Origin: Acidimicrobiaceae bacterium
GTDB lineage: Bacteria > Actinomycetota > Acidimicrobiia > Acidimicrobiales > RAAP-2
Direction: 5' to 3'
Length of the DNA: 36,053 nt
NCBI GenBank assembly: GCA_003152215.1
Contig: PLZP01000079.1
Coordinates: 11,943-47,995, forward strand
How positions within the stretch are numbered: the first letter of the stretch is position 1; each line of letters begins with the position of its first letter. A program made the translations under genes and the position numbers. This document shows, piece by piece, positions 7,558 through 16,535 of the stretch. The notes beneath the pieces are model-generated. The model was given only the letters and a program-made list of their open reading frames with translations. It did not search any database and was not told the DNA's origin.

Positions 7558-8289
7558 TTATGCGACCTCATAGATTGCGACGTACGGCTCATCAGGCTCC
7601 CCAACGGCGACGTGAATCTGCGTCCAGCCGGTTCCGCTCAGTAGTTTCTTCATTTCGCTTCGCGAAACGAAGAACCAGTTGAACCAGGTCGTCGGAGACC
7701 GGTCGTACCAAACACGGAGTCGGCATTGACCGATCGCGACCCCCTTCTCTCGATTCCGAGCGCAGTACGCCTTGTCAACCACGGGCGCGCCACCCGAGAG
7801 GGGATTCGTACTCTCAAGAAGCAGTCGAGTCCCACGGGGTGCCCGCTTGGCCCACGACGTCAATATTCTCTTCGCGCGTTGCGGCGTGCCAAAGACACCG
7901 AGATTGTTCCCGAACATGATGATGGTGTCGAACTCATCGATTCGGCCCTTCATGTCGTCGACGGACATGCGCACCGTCGTGGTTACGCCGTGGAGTCTCG
8001 CCGCCTTGATGGCCAACGGTGATGAGTCAATGCCCACGACCTTGCAACCAAGTTGTTGTAAGTGGAGTGCCACTCGCCCACCCCCGCAACCAAGATCCGC
8101 CGCACGGCCGCGAACGTAGTGCATGGCCTCCTGTTCCGCCGGCGGCCACTCGTGGCCCTCCATCAAATAGACCTCGGCCCCCGCTCCGATCTCGATCACG
8201 CCGTCGTCGCGCTCAATGATTTCGGGCGTCGTGCCACCGTGCACCCAATCAAGCAGTGCCTTGCCAAAAGCGTCGGAGATTTCCTTCAT
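7558..8289 (-). CDS. Class I SAM-dependent methyltransferase
   Basis: A 243-residue protein with the Rossmann-type SAM-binding motif ADLGCGGGR (64-72). It continues with HLQQLGCKVVGIDSS, where the acidic residue at the end of the second strand (D88) would bind the SAM ribose. MFGNNLGVFG (about 125-134) corresponds to the motif IV region. It therefore belongs to the broad Methyltransf_25-type family, most likely acting on a small molecule in the cytoplasm. The substrate cannot be deduced. An AAAGG-type ribosome binding site precedes the ATG at 8289. The gene stands 50 bases downstream of the GH25-like gene on the same strand but has no obvious functional link to it. Confidence 0.85.
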   Translation of the reverse strand: MKEISDAFGKALLDWVHGGTTPEIIERDDGVIEIGAGAEVYLMEGHEWPPAEQEAMHYVRGRAADLGCGGGRVALHLQQLGCKVVGIDSSPLAIKAARLHGVTTTVRMSVDDMKGRIDEFDTIIMFGNNLGVFGTPQRAKRILTSWAKRAPRGTRLLLESTNPLSGGAPVVDKAYCARNREKGVAIGQCRLRVWYDRSPTTWFNWFFVSRSEMKKLLSGTGWTQIHVAVGEPDEPYVAIYEVA

Positions 8290-8339
8290 CCCACACCTTT
8301 ACACCACTGCGCTGCCACTCGATACAACAACCCCGCCGT

Positions 8340-10229
8340 TTATCGCTGGACGTAGCGAACCCGGCACGTCTGGCCATTAGAGAACGTGACCGTGAAGACG
8401 AAGACGCCTCTGCGCGATCGGGCGCGAACCCGAACGCGCAGCGTCAGTGCACGCCCGGTGTCGCGGGTGACGACGACAGTCGTCCCGGCGTGACTGAGCA
8501 CAATTGGTTGACCAAAGAAGTTGGTACCGACGATGGTGAGCACTTTGGTCTTGCCGGCGACGGCGTAGCCCTTGACGACGGTCGCCGTGGGAACGGCCGG
8601 TGGCGACGTGGCCAGCGTCGTGGTGGTTGTGGCGGGCGTCGCCGTCACGTTCAACGTGAAGACGAATTTCCCCTTGTCGCCATGTTGGTCGCTCGTGGCA
8701 CCGCGCACGGTGTACGCGCCGGCGGCCAGCGCGCCGCTCGTGGTAAGCAGGCCACTTGCGCTCACGGCGAGTGGGGGGGCGCCGGTCGTCTGGACGAAAG
8801 TCACCGGACCGTCATTTCTCGAGACGGTGAGTTGCTTGGTGTACGTCGACGTCAGGTTGGCGTCGAGTGAGGTCGAGGTGGGTGCGTTCTGCGTGATGGC
8901 CCCCACCGTCAATGTGAAGATGAACGTACCCAAACCACTCGACGCGTCGCTCTCCGAGCCTTTCGCAACGTACGTCCCGGCCTCCAGCGTCCCGCTGGTC
9001 GTGACCAGACCGGTGTCGCTCACGACGAGGCTGGGTGCGCCGCTCGACTGGACGAAGGAGGTCACGCCGACATTGCCAATGACGTTGAGCTGCTCTGAGT
9101 ACGTGGCGGCATTGGGCACCTTCACGTAACTGGCGATCGGCGGCGCTTGGACGATCGTCCCCACGACGAGCGTGATACTGAATGTTCCCGTGTTGCCGTG
9201 CGCGTCAGCGGTGGTCCCCGACGCGCTGTAGGTGCCGGGCGCGAGTTGACCATTGGTCGTGAGAACACCCGTTGTGCTCACCACGAGGCTTGGCGCGCCC
9301 ACACTCTGGACGAAGTTGACGGGGCCATCATTGTTCGAGACCTCTAGCTGATCCGAATACGTCGCCGTGGCGCTCACGGTGATGGGCACGGTGATTGGAA
9401 TGTTCAACAGACCGCACACGTAGTCACCGTCGTAGCCACTGGACGGATACTGAATGAGCGCAACACGTCCACCGGTGAACGAGGGCAGCGTGCAGTTGGC
9501 CTGTGCCTGCACGATGTCCCCGGCGCCAGGAATCCACACCGGTAGGGCGTCGAGGGCGTCGACCGATCCTCCGGTGATGCCTTGCCACATTGACGACGTC
9601 GAGTAGAAACCGATTGACGCAACGTGCACGCTTTGCAAATAGGCGACCTCACCCTCGAGCATCGCGGCGTCGTTCGCGGCCGACGCGGCGCTCGGTCCGT
9701 AACTGTCGACCTTCGTCTCCCACGCATTGCCGGTCTCTACGTCAAGCCACCACGGCGACGAGATCGCCGCAACGTTGGGCGACGCCACGCCATCAAGATT
9801 CTCGGCTTGGACGACGTCGGCGTAGGAAGCAACGCCGGCGTTCCAGCCGTAGTCGTACGCGCAGGGCACAGAGTTTGCCCCTCGACAGACCTTCGGAGAT
9901 TTTTGGGTACTGGGCCAGTCCCCATTGCCAATCGGTCCGCCGTTACCGGTGTTCAGGTAGAAGGCCGTCACCGGGTTCGCGCCGCCCTGCGCCCAGCGCA
10001 GTTGCCGATCGAGACACTTGTTGACCGTGAACGGCGCGCCATCGTTGACGCCCACAATCCCGAATCCCGGTGACGGCGGAAAGACACTGTTGCATTGAGG
10101 CCAACTGATGTCGTAACCGGTCGAGGAAGCAGGTAAGGGAGTGCTGGCGGCAATGGCGAGCGAGGCGGTCGCACTCAGTAGTGCCGCCGTCACCGCCAAA
10201 ACCGCGTACACCCTTGGGGGACGGTGCAT
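8340..10229 (-). CDS. Secreted GH25-like (DUF1906-like) protein with three beta-sandwich repeats
   Basis: A 629-residue exported protein. Residues 1-28 form a signal peptide. Residues 39-275 look like a lysozyme-type TIM barrel of the GH25/DUF1906 group: YDISWPQC (39-46) at the first strand and WWLDVETGNAW (160-170) carrying the paired acidic residues D163 and E165 expected at the active site. Three homologous repeats follow at about 289-358, 375-444 and 461-530, each with the pattern Y-x-x-QL-x-V, FVQ-x-x-GAP, G-x-[LV]-TT-x-G and AGTY, at an exact 86-residue period. They resemble Ig-like or cadherin-like surface domains. A Thr-rich linker (533-541) and a C-terminal beta-rich domain (548-629) end the protein. 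It probably acts on peptidoglycan or another surface glycan. No anchoring motif was seen. Confidence 0.8.
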   Translation of the reverse strand: MHRPPRVYAVLAVTAALLSATASLAIAASTPLPASSTGYDISWPQCNSVFPPSPGFGIVGVNDGAPFTVNKCLDRQLRWAQGGANPVTAFYLNTGNGGPIGNGDWPSTQKSPKVCRGANSVPCAYDYGWNAGVASYADVVQAENLDGVASPNVAAISSPWWLDVETGNAWETKVDSYGPSAASAANDAAMLEGEVAYLQSVHVASIGFYSTSSMWQGITGGSVDALDALPVWIPGAGDIVQAQANCTLPSFTGGRVALIQYPSSGYDGDYVCGLLNIPITVPITVSATATYSDQLEVSNNDGPVNFVQSVGAPSLVVSTTGVLTTNGQLAPGTYSASGTTADAHGNTGTFSITLVVGTIVQAPPIASYVKVPNAATYSEQLNVIGNVGVTSFVQSSGAPSLVVSDTGLVTTSGTLEAGTYVAKGSESDASSGLGTFIFTLTVGAITQNAPTSTSLDANLTSTYTKQLTVSRNDGPVTFVQTTGAPPLAVSASGLLTTSGALAAGAYTVRGATSDQHGDKGKFVFTLNVTATPATTTTTLATSPPAVPTATVVKGYAVAGKTKVLTIVGTNFFGQPIVLSHAGTTVVVTRDTGRALTLRVRVRARSRRGVFVFTVTFSNGQTCRVRYVQR

Positions 10230-10336
10230 ACAAATCCACGCTAGCCCCGATGCGAAACGAGTGCTCGGCGCCCCCGTGATTCGAGCACGGCGTTTTTCAC
10301 TTGCTCGCCTGGTTCTCTGACGTTATGGTCTCAGCG

Positions 10337-10837
10337 ATGAAGACGCTGCGAATAACCATGGTCCTGTTCTCGGCGTTGTTCGTTGCCGTTCTCCCGACGA
10401 CCGCGCTCGCCGGCACGAGGGCACACGTGAGTTCCGTGCGACCAATCGCCGGTCGTTGGGCCTTCGCCGTCGATGGAACGTACGCGACGGACATGTCCGG
10501 CGGCTTCAACGTTTCCGGTGGCGCCACGCAGTACATCACGAACGTCTCGGGGACGCTCTTACCCAGCGAAGTTGAAACCTCGTGCGGCACCGGAACCGTC
10601 TCGGTCGTCGGACGGTTCCCCCTCTACCCAATCGGCCACAACACGTACAGCCTCGCGCCAAAGGGTCACTACAACTTGGTGAAGGCGACCGTGATCCATG
10701 ACGGCACGAAACTTTCGGGCACCTTTGGCTTCACCGTCGTCGCGCCGCGCGGTGGCCACAACACCGTGTACAGCACCGGCGGCGATATCTACTACGACGG
10801 CCGCCAATGCGACGTCATCTTGTTCGCGAAGCTGTAG
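10337..10837 (+). CDS. Small secreted protein of unknown function
   Basis: A 166-residue protein with a clear signal peptide (MKTLRITMVLF onward, cleavage likely after ALA near residue 25). The mature domain is rich in Gly, Thr, Ser, Val and Tyr, which suggests an all-beta fold of about 140 residues. Two cysteines are visible, one in TSCGTG and one in RQCDVI near the C-terminus, and may form a disulfide. I do not recognise the family. ATG 10337 is chosen because the signal peptide begins there; ATG 10325 would add only four residues. It is transcribed divergently from the GH25-like gene and convergently with the GH1 gene, so it is probably a single-gene transcript. Confidence 0.65.
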   Translation: MKTLRITMVLFSALFVAVLPTTALAGTRAHVSSVRPIAGRWAFAVDGTYATDMSGGFNVSGGATQYITNVSGTLLPSEVETSCGTGTVSVVGRFPLYPIGHNTYSLAPKGHYNLVKATVIHDGTKLSGTFGFTVVAPRGGHNTVYSTGGDIYYDGRQCDVILFAKL

Positions 10838-10842
10838 CCCTT

Positions 10843-10854
10843 CGTCGCGCGACG
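10843..10854. repeat. 12-bp perfect palindrome between convergent genes
   Basis: CGTCGCGCGACG at 10843-10854 reads the same on both strands and lies in the 25-base gap between the plus-strand secreted protein gene (end 10837) and the minus-strand GH1 gene (end 10863). It could be part of a bidirectional termination signal, but it has no room for a loop without losing pairs and no T-runs, so the role is uncertain. Confidence 0.3.
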
Positions 10855-10862
10855 CCGCGTCC

Positions 10863-12299
10863 CTACGTCGCTACCGGTTCGATGGCGTTCATTCGTACGA
10901 GCTTCGCGTACCAGTTGAAGCTCGCCTTGGGCAGTCGAGTACCGGTCGGAAAGTCAACCCACACGATGCCAAAGCGGCGTGAGTAGCCAAAGGACCATTC
11001 GAAGTTGTCGAGCAGGCTCCACACAAAGTAGCCCTGCACGTTGACGTCGGCGTCGATGGCGTCATGGACCGCCGACACGTGCTCGCACAGATACGAGATG
11101 CGGTCGTTGTCGAGGACGTGACCGTTGGGGTCGACGTAGTCGTCAAAGGCGGCACCGTTCTCCGTGATGTAGATCGGCAGGTCGGTGTACTCCCCCTTGA
11201 TGCGCACGAGCAACTCCGTGAGACCCGAGGCGTCAACCTCCCAGCCCATTGACGTCGTGTCCGTGCCGGGCGTCTCCAGCGAGAGCACGCGCAGGTCGGG
11301 GAACTGCTCGCCGATCGGCACGCCATAACCGGCGACGCGCGCCTCAGGGGCGCGCTTCGCGTCCATGATCGTGTCCGGGAAGTAGTAGTTGACGCCGAGG
11401 AAGTCGAGCGGCTGACTAATGATCTCGAGGTCGCCCTCTTCAATGACCGAGAAGCCGGGCAGGTTCGCTTCGTAGTGCGTCAGCATGTCCTCGGGGTAAC
11501 TGCCGTGAAAGACAGGGTCGAGGAAGAGCCGGTTGAGGTTGCCGTCGGCACGGTGGGCGGCCGCGATGTCGTCCACGTGATCGGTTCCCGGGCGGTGCAC
11601 GCCGAGATTGAGGGTGATGCCGACCTTTGCGTCGGGAATGGCCGAACGCAGGATTGGTACGGCCATGCCGTGCGCCAAGAGCAGGTGGTGATTGGCGGCC
11701 GCGGCCTTACCGATGTCTTGGACACCTGGGGCGTGACGGCCCGAACCGTAGCCGAGCCACGCTGAGCACCACGGCTCGTTCAGGGTGATCCAGCGTTCGA
11801 CGTCGTTGCCGAGTGCGCGCGCCACGAGGTCGACGTACTCAGCGAAGCGCTCGGCGGTCTCGCGCACCGTCCATCCGCCGTTGTCTTCGAGTGCCTGGGG
11901 TAGGTCCCAGTGATACAGCGTGAGCGTCGGCTCGATGTCGCGCGACCTGAGTCCGTCGACGAGGCGACGATAGAAGTCGAGTCCCGGCTGGTTCGCCGGA
12001 CCCTTGCCGTCGGGCTGGATGCGGGGCCATGCCACGGAGAAACGGTAGGAACCAACGCCCAACTTCTTCATCAGGTCGAGGTCTTCGTCTATCCGGTGAA
12101 AGTGGTCACAGGCGATGTCGCCGGTGTCGCCGTTCCAGACGTTGCCGGGTGCGTGACTGTAGGTATCCCAGATCGAGGGTCCGCGACCCTCGGAGTGGAC
12201 GGCGCCCTCTATCTGGTACGAGGCGGTGGCGGTTCCCCAAAGGAAACCATGCGGAAAGGTCCGTGGCGGACCGTCGTTATGCGGATGGGTGGTGCTCAT
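10863..12299 (-). CDS. GH1 family beta-glucosidase
   Basis: A 478-residue cytoplasmic glycoside hydrolase of family 1, full length for the family. It has the N-terminal signature FLWGTATASYQIEG (19-32), the acid/base glutamate in TLNEPW (E175) and the nucleophile in YITENG (E380). SLLDNFEWSFGY near the C-terminus forms the sugar-binding rim. It should release glucose (or a related sugar) from the non-reducing end of beta-glucosides such as cellobiose. TAGGAGA precedes the ATG by about 10 bases. It is the last gene of the minus-strand lacI-ABC operon, which suggests intracellular cleavage of the imported beta-oligosaccharide. A 52-base perfect-arm inverted repeat separates it from the binding protein gene. 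Exact specificity (gluco, galacto, fuco or xylo) is not resolved. Confidence 0.93.
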   Translation of the reverse strand: MSTTHPHNDGPPRTFPHGFLWGTATASYQIEGAVHSEGRGPSIWDTYSHAPGNVWNGDTGDIACDHFHRIDEDLDLMKKLGVGSYRFSVAWPRIQPDGKGPANQPGLDFYRRLVDGLRSRDIEPTLTLYHWDLPQALEDNGGWTVRETAERFAEYVDLVARALGNDVERWITLNEPWCSAWLGYGSGRHAPGVQDIGKAAAANHHLLLAHGMAVPILRSAIPDAKVGITLNLGVHRPGTDHVDDIAAAHRADGNLNRLFLDPVFHGSYPEDMLTHYEANLPGFSVIEEGDLEIISQPLDFLGVNYYFPDTIMDAKRAPEARVAGYGVPIGEQFPDLRVLSLETPGTDTTSMGWEVDASGLTELLVRIKGEYTDLPIYITENGAAFDDYVDPNGHVLDNDRISYLCEHVSAVHDAIDADVNVQGYFVWSLLDNFEWSFGYSRRFGIVWVDFPTGTRLPKASFNWYAKLVRMNAIEPVAT

Positions 12300-12400
12300 G
12301 GTACGAAATTCTCCTAAAAGTAGTGGCGAATGAGATGGCGGTCAGCACGCGCGACCCCGCTGACGTAAAAATCAGCAGGGCCGCGCGTAATCTGATGTTC

Positions 12401-12452
12401 CCTCTACGCGCGAGCTAGCAGGGTTGGAGTGTTGCGAGCCCGCGCGTAGAGG
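12401..12452 (-). repeat. Perfect 12-bp inverted repeat between binding protein and GH1 genes
   Basis: CCTCTACGCGCG (12401-12412) and CGCGCGTAGAGG (12441-12452) are perfect reverse complements separated by 28 bases. The structure starts 7 bases after the stop codon of the binding protein gene (12460). A strong GC-rich stem here would either protect the upstream mRNA from 3' decay or attenuate transcription into the GH1 gene. No T-run follows on the minus strand, so a classical intrinsic terminator is less likely. A further partial copy of the arm (CCGCGCGTA) lies at 12381-12389. Confidence 0.65.
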
Positions 12453-12459
12453 TGATCAA

Positions 12460-14121
12460 TTACGACGCCTTGAGCTTCATCAAGATGTAGGGAAGCTCGG
12501 GGTCGCTCGGCGACGGGTCCATGTACGGGTTCGCCGCAGTCACGAAGCCCGTGAAGCTCGCCGTGCTGTACTCGTCCCAGTCCGCGCCGTACAACAGCGG
12601 GATGACCGGCAACGTCGTCGCGATGACCTTCTCCAGTGGAATCGAAGCCGCCTTCACGGCCGCAGTGTTCGAGGGGTCCGTCGCGGCCAACTTGGCGAGC
12701 TCCGACTGCACTTTGGCGTTGTGGTAACGACCGAAGTCCGCGTTCGCTGACTTGCCAATGGGCGCTGAGTTGTTGTAGTCCAGCCAGTTATCGAACTGCG
12801 TGTACGGGTCGGTGCCACCGTTACCCCAGTGGATGATCGTCGTGAAGTTGCCCAGCGCTGAGTTGGTGTACCAGGCCGATGCCTGAACTCCGTCAACCGT
12901 TGCGTTGATGCCGTCAGCCTTCAGCTCTGACGAAATCAACTGCGCATCGGCGTAGTAGTCCGAGTAGGCAATGGGGTCTTGAATGGAGAACTTGATCTCT
13001 TTGCCATTCTTCTCCCAGAAGCCGTTCTTGGCCATCTTGTACCCATCAGACTTCAGAATCGTCTTCACGGTCTTTGGCTGACCGGTCGGCTTGATGTCGT
13101 TCTTGTACGCCGAGTCGAGGTAGCCATTCTGGTTGGGGATGATGAGGCCACTGAGTGACGTCGCCGGAGCTTCGTAACCCGTCTCGCCCTTGATGCTGAG
13201 CTGGGAACGGTTGATGCCCGCACTAATCGCCGCAGCAACCTTCGGGTCACTCAAGGGTGCCTTGGTCATGTTCAGTTCGAGCGTGACGGTGCTGCCAGGA
13301 GCGAAGTACGTGTGGTTGGTGGCCTTGTTCTTGTTGACGAAGATCGCGTTCACGTTCGCAATGTCGTTACCGGCCCACTGCAACTGGCCACTGCTCAGCG
13401 CTGTCGCCGCGTCCGTGTTCGACGCGTAGGACGGAACGTTGATCTCGCTCGCCGCTGGCGTGCCGCCCCAATAGTTCGGGTTGGCCTTGTAACTCACCAG
13501 TTGCGCGCTGTAGTTGTCAACCAGGTACGGACCGGTTCCAACAGGTGCCGTCACCGTTGCCGTTGCGGGCGTCGAGTACGTCGTGGCGAAACTCGCTGGA
13601 AGCATGAGCTGCGTTCCCGCGATAGCCACAATGTTCGAGTACTCCGAGGAGGCGTACTTGAGCACCACCGTGTTGCCCGAGACCGTTGCGGGGCTCGCCA
13701 ACGCGGGAATTCCCGCAACGTTCGCCGCAGGGACCGTGTTCACCATGTTGAACGTGGCAGCCACGTCAGCAGGAGTGAATGCCGAGCCGTCGCTCCACTT
13801 GACACCCGAGCGGATCGTGAAGGTCAAGGTCTTGCCACCGTTACTCCACGCGTATGCCGACGCGAGCCATGGGTAGGAGACGCCGGCCTTCAATGAGTCG
13901 AACTGATACAGCGGTTCGTACACGAGGGAGCAGACGCTCATCTCCTTGCAGAACGAGTTCGAGTCAACCGGGTTGAAGTTATCGGTGAAGGTGACTCCGG
14001 TGTTGTTCTCCAACGTCAGAGTGGTACCCGCCCCCGATGCCGGCGTGACGCCGGCCGACATGACTAAGCCGAGCATTAAGCACGACGTCGCCGTAAATGC
14101 AATGATTGCTTTTCTTAACAT
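12460..14121 (-). CDS. ABC transporter substrate-binding protein, SBP_bac_5 (Opp/Dpp-type)
   Basis: A 553-residue exported binding protein of the family-5 extracellular solute-binding proteins. The signal peptide spans about residues 1-31 with likely cleavage at ASGA. The family pattern includes VYEPLYQFD (67-75), SGVKWSDGSAFTPADV (105-120), VGTGPYLVDNY and the conserved NPNYWGG segment. The only early cysteine (C14) is inside the hydrophobic core and is not a convincing lipobox, so membrane attachment is unclear. C58 and C64 could form a disulfide. AAAGGA precedes the ATG. The gene lies between the ATPases and the GH1 gene. The context (LacI regulator, beta-glucosidase) indicates that it binds beta-linked oligosaccharides rather than peptides, as known for cellobiose-type members of this family. 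Confidence 0.88.
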   Translation of the reverse strand: MLRKAIIAFTATSCLMLGLVMSAGVTPASGAGTTLTLENNTGVTFTDNFNPVDSNSFCKEMSVCSLVYEPLYQFDSLKAGVSYPWLASAYAWSNGGKTLTFTIRSGVKWSDGSAFTPADVAATFNMVNTVPAANVAGIPALASPATVSGNTVVLKYASSEYSNIVAIAGTQLMLPASFATTYSTPATATVTAPVGTGPYLVDNYSAQLVSYKANPNYWGGTPAASEINVPSYASNTDAATALSSGQLQWAGNDIANVNAIFVNKNKATNHTYFAPGSTVTLELNMTKAPLSDPKVAAAISAGINRSQLSIKGETGYEAPATSLSGLIIPNQNGYLDSAYKNDIKPTGQPKTVKTILKSDGYKMAKNGFWEKNGKEIKFSIQDPIAYSDYYADAQLISSELKADGINATVDGVQASAWYTNSALGNFTTIIHWGNGGTDPYTQFDNWLDYNNSAPIGKSANADFGRYHNAKVQSELAKLAATDPSNTAAVKAASIPLEKVIATTLPVIPLLYGADWDEYSTASFTGFVTAANPYMDPSPSDPELPYILMKLKAS

Positions 14122-14148
14122 ACTTTTCCTTTATATTTAATTTGTCCA

Positions 14149-14164
14149 GCCGGCTTACGCCGAC
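14149..14164 (-). promoter_or_regulatory. Small hairpin in the leader of the binding protein gene
   Basis: On the minus strand GTCGGC-GTAA-GCCGGC can fold into a 6-bp stem (one G-U pair) with a GTAA tetraloop. It lies 27 bases upstream of the binding protein ATG in a 153-base gap that otherwise holds no gene and no promoter that I can support. It may be an mRNA processing or stabilising element. Confidence 0.35.
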
Positions 14165-14274
14165 GTTTTGTAAGAACCGTGTGCGGCCCTTCCTAACCAC
14201 GCGAGGCCGGTTGGACCTTCGCGCTACTGCTCCGCCGACACCCGAGTGCCGCGCGGTTCACTACCCGTAAGAGT

Positions 14275-15342
14275 TCATGTTTTCGTGATTTCCCCCTCTC
14301 CACGGCGTCGTGGCAACGCCACTTCGACTTCGAACTGTGGTTTGTCGGCGTGCAGCCAGCACCGCGACGTGTGGTTCTCGCCGACGATGAACTCGGGCGG
14401 CTCTTCAACGCGACAGCGATCCATGACGAAGGGGCAGCGGGGATTGAATCGACAGCCCTTCTCCGCGATGACGATTTGGGCTTGCTCAGCCGTCGGCGGC
14501 CCGACGCTCGTCGGGTCATCGGGGTTGGGTACCGACGCAATGAGGAGTTGGGTATAGGGATGCGTCGGCTCGTCGACGAGTATGGTGCCACGCGAGTGCT
14601 CGACCACCTGACCGGCGTACATGACGATGACTTCGTCGGCGATGTAACGCGCCGATGCAATGTCGTGCGTGATGTACAAAATCGCGAGGTCATCGTTGTC
14701 ACAAAGTCCGCGCAGGAGGTTGAGGACGCCCAGACGAACTGAGACGTCCAACATGGAAATTGGCTCGTCCGCGAGCAGGACCCGGGGCTCGATGCAGAGC
14801 GCGCGGGCAATGGAGACGCGTTGGAGTTGACCGCCGGAGAGTTCGTGCGGGTAACGGTCGAGGAATCGACTTGGCGGCTCGAGCGACACGCGCGTGAGCG
14901 CTGCCTCGGCGAGTGCCTGCACGTCTTCTCGTTTCGCGCCGTGAATGACCAGGGGGCGCACCAAGTTATGACGCATCTTGTGCACCGGGTTCATTGACGC
15001 GAAGGGGTCCTGGAGGACGAGCTGCACCTGGGAGGCGTAGGCGAGGGACCGCTTGGCCTTGCGCGGGATAGTCGAACCGCGAAGTATCAGATCGCCGGAC
15101 GTTGGACGTACGATGCGCGCCAACATTCGCGCGAGGACTGACTTACCTGAACCGCTCTCGCCCACGACGGCGACAACTTCGCCGGCGACCAAGTCGAGAC
15201 TGACGTCGTCGACCGCGCGCACGACGTGCTTGCCATTGAAACCTCGCCCGGGTATGCGCGTCGTGAAGTGGCGCGTGAGATGGCGAGCCTGCAATTGCAC
15301 TGTGCCTGCGATCACCTCGCTCACGTCCGTCACTTCGCTCAC
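14275..15342 (-). CDS. ABC transporter ATPase, OppF/DppF-type
   Basis: A 355-residue ATPase of the oligopeptide/oligosaccharide transporter group. It has Walker A GESGSGKS (61-68), Q-loop in VLQDPFASMNP, signature LSGGQ (168-172), Walker B VLLADEP (188-194) and a switch histidine in YITHDIASA. The C-terminus carries the Opp-specific CRFNPRCPFVMDRC cluster of cysteines, which binds an iron-sulfur cluster in characterised relatives. It works as a heterodimer with the ATPase encoded upstream. The GTG start overlaps the previous stop by four bases (GTGA, 15339-15342). Confidence 0.9.
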   Translation of the reverse strand: MSEVTDVSEVIAGTVQLQARHLTRHFTTRIPGRGFNGKHVVRAVDDVSLDLVAGEVVAVVGESGSGKSVLARMLARIVRPTSGDLILRGSTIPRKAKRSLAYASQVQLVLQDPFASMNPVHKMRHNLVRPLVIHGAKREDVQALAEAALTRVSLEPPSRFLDRYPHELSGGQLQRVSIARALCIEPRVLLADEPISMLDVSVRLGVLNLLRGLCDNDDLAILYITHDIASARYIADEVIVMYAGQVVEHSRGTILVDEPTHPYTQLLIASVPNPDDPTSVGPPTAEQAQIVIAEKGCRFNPRCPFVMDRCRVEEPPEFIVGENHTSRCWLHADKPQFEVEVALPRRRGEGEITKT

Positions 15343-16535
15343 GAAACATCCCTTTTAACGGGCATCGGCGCGGGCTCTCGTTTGCCCTTTCCCGTGCGAC
15401 GCAACTCGACGGGCACCACGACGCCCGCGTCGCCCGAGTGGAGCCAGCACGCCACGGAGCGGCCGTCCTCGCCGAGGTCCGCGAGCGATGGCGACTCCTT
15501 TAGACAGCGTTCCATTGCGTAGGGGCAGCGCGGATTAAAGTTGCAGCCCGTAGGCAACTGGGCGAGGTCGGGCGGCGAACCGGGGATCCCAGTTAGTTCC
15601 GTTCGAACGCCGTGCATTGGCGGGAACGAGTTCAAGAGACCCAACGTGTAGGGGTGTCGCGGCGTGTCGTAGAGCGCTTGGGCGCTGGCGCGCTCCACAA
15701 TTTCTCCCGCATACATGACGACAATCTCGTCGGCCAGTTCGACCAGCAATGAGAGGTCGTGGGTGATGAAGATCATCGCGAAGCCGAAGCGTGAACGAAG
15801 TTCAAACAACTTCGAGATGATCTCACGCTGGGTGACGACGTCGAGCGCGGTCGTCGGCTCATCCATGATGACGAGTTGAGGGTCGAGCGCGAGCGCGAGC
15901 GCAATCATGACGCGTTGACGCTGGCCACCGGAGAGTTCGTGCGGATAGCGACGCAGTCGGTCCTCATTCAATCCGACCAACGCCAAAAGTTCAACGGTGC
16001 GGGCGCGACGATCGGCCTTGCTCATGTCGCGACGATGGGTCTTTAGCACCTGCTCGAACTGCGTGCCCACACGGAGCACGGGATTGAGCGCACTCAGCGC
16101 GCTCTGGAGCACAACGGAGATGTTCGACCAGCGCACCTTGCGAAGTTCCTTTTCGCTGGCGGTGACGAGATCAACGATGATGTCGGTACCGTCCTCTGAT
16201 TGGAGATTGAACAGCGCCTCCCCGCCCGCGATGACCCCGGGAGCGCGCAAGAGTCGCGTGAAGCCGTAGACGAGGGTCGACTTGCCACTGCCACTCTCAC
16301 CGGCGATCCCGAGGACCGTCGAACGATTCAGGTGCAGGTCGACATTGTTGACCGCACGAACGGCACCCTCGCCCCACCCGTAATCAACGCTGAAGTTTCG
16401 AATGTCCAGGATTCGTTGACCCATCGCTGGTCCGCCCGTCCTCTGATCCGTGTGGGTTGTCGTTACGACGCTAACGTCGCTCGTCACGTTCGCGCTGGTC
16501 ACCACGCCGCTCGCCTCGATCGATTCGGTACTCAC
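15339..16535 (-). CDS. ABC transporter ATPase, OppD/DppD-type
   Basis: A 398-residue ATPase with Walker A GESGSGKST (79-87), signature LSGGQ (201-205), Walker B LVIMDEP (221-227) and switch segment FITHDLSLL. The C-terminal NFNPRCPYAMERC cysteine cluster matches the Opp/Dpp group. The GTG start at 16535 overlaps the preceding permease stop (GTGA), matching the pattern of the other genes in the operon. It gives an unusual 37-residue Thr/Val-rich, polar N-terminal extension; the conserved domain begins at MGQRILDI (ATG at 16424), which is the alternative start. It pairs with the following ATPase to energise uptake of the oligosaccharide bound by the SBP_bac_5 protein. Confidence 0.9.
   Translation of the reverse strand: MSTESIEASGVVTSANVTSDVSVVTTTHTDQRTGGPAMGQRILDIRNFSVDYGWGEGAVRAVNNVDLHLNRSTVLGIAGESGSGKSTLVYGFTRLLRAPGVIAGGEALFNLQSEDGTDIIVDLVTASEKELRKVRWSNISVVLQSALSALNPVLRVGTQFEQVLKTHRRDMSKADRRARTVELLALVGLNEDRLRRYPHELSGGQRQRVMIALALALDPQLVIMDEPTTALDVVTQREIISKLFELRSRFGFAMIFITHDLSLLVELADEIVVMYAGEIVERASAQALYDTPRHPYTLGLLNSFPPMHGVRTELTGIPGSPPDLAQLPTGCNFNPRCPYAMERCLKESPSLADLGEDGRSVACWLHSGDAGVVVPVELRRTGKGKREPAPMPVKRDVS

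Noticed and set aside
13312..13896. 194-codon plus-strand open frame inside the binding protein gene
   Set aside because: Antisense to a clear SBP_bac_5 protein; Arg/Val-rich composition typical of a shadow frame in GC-rich DNA.
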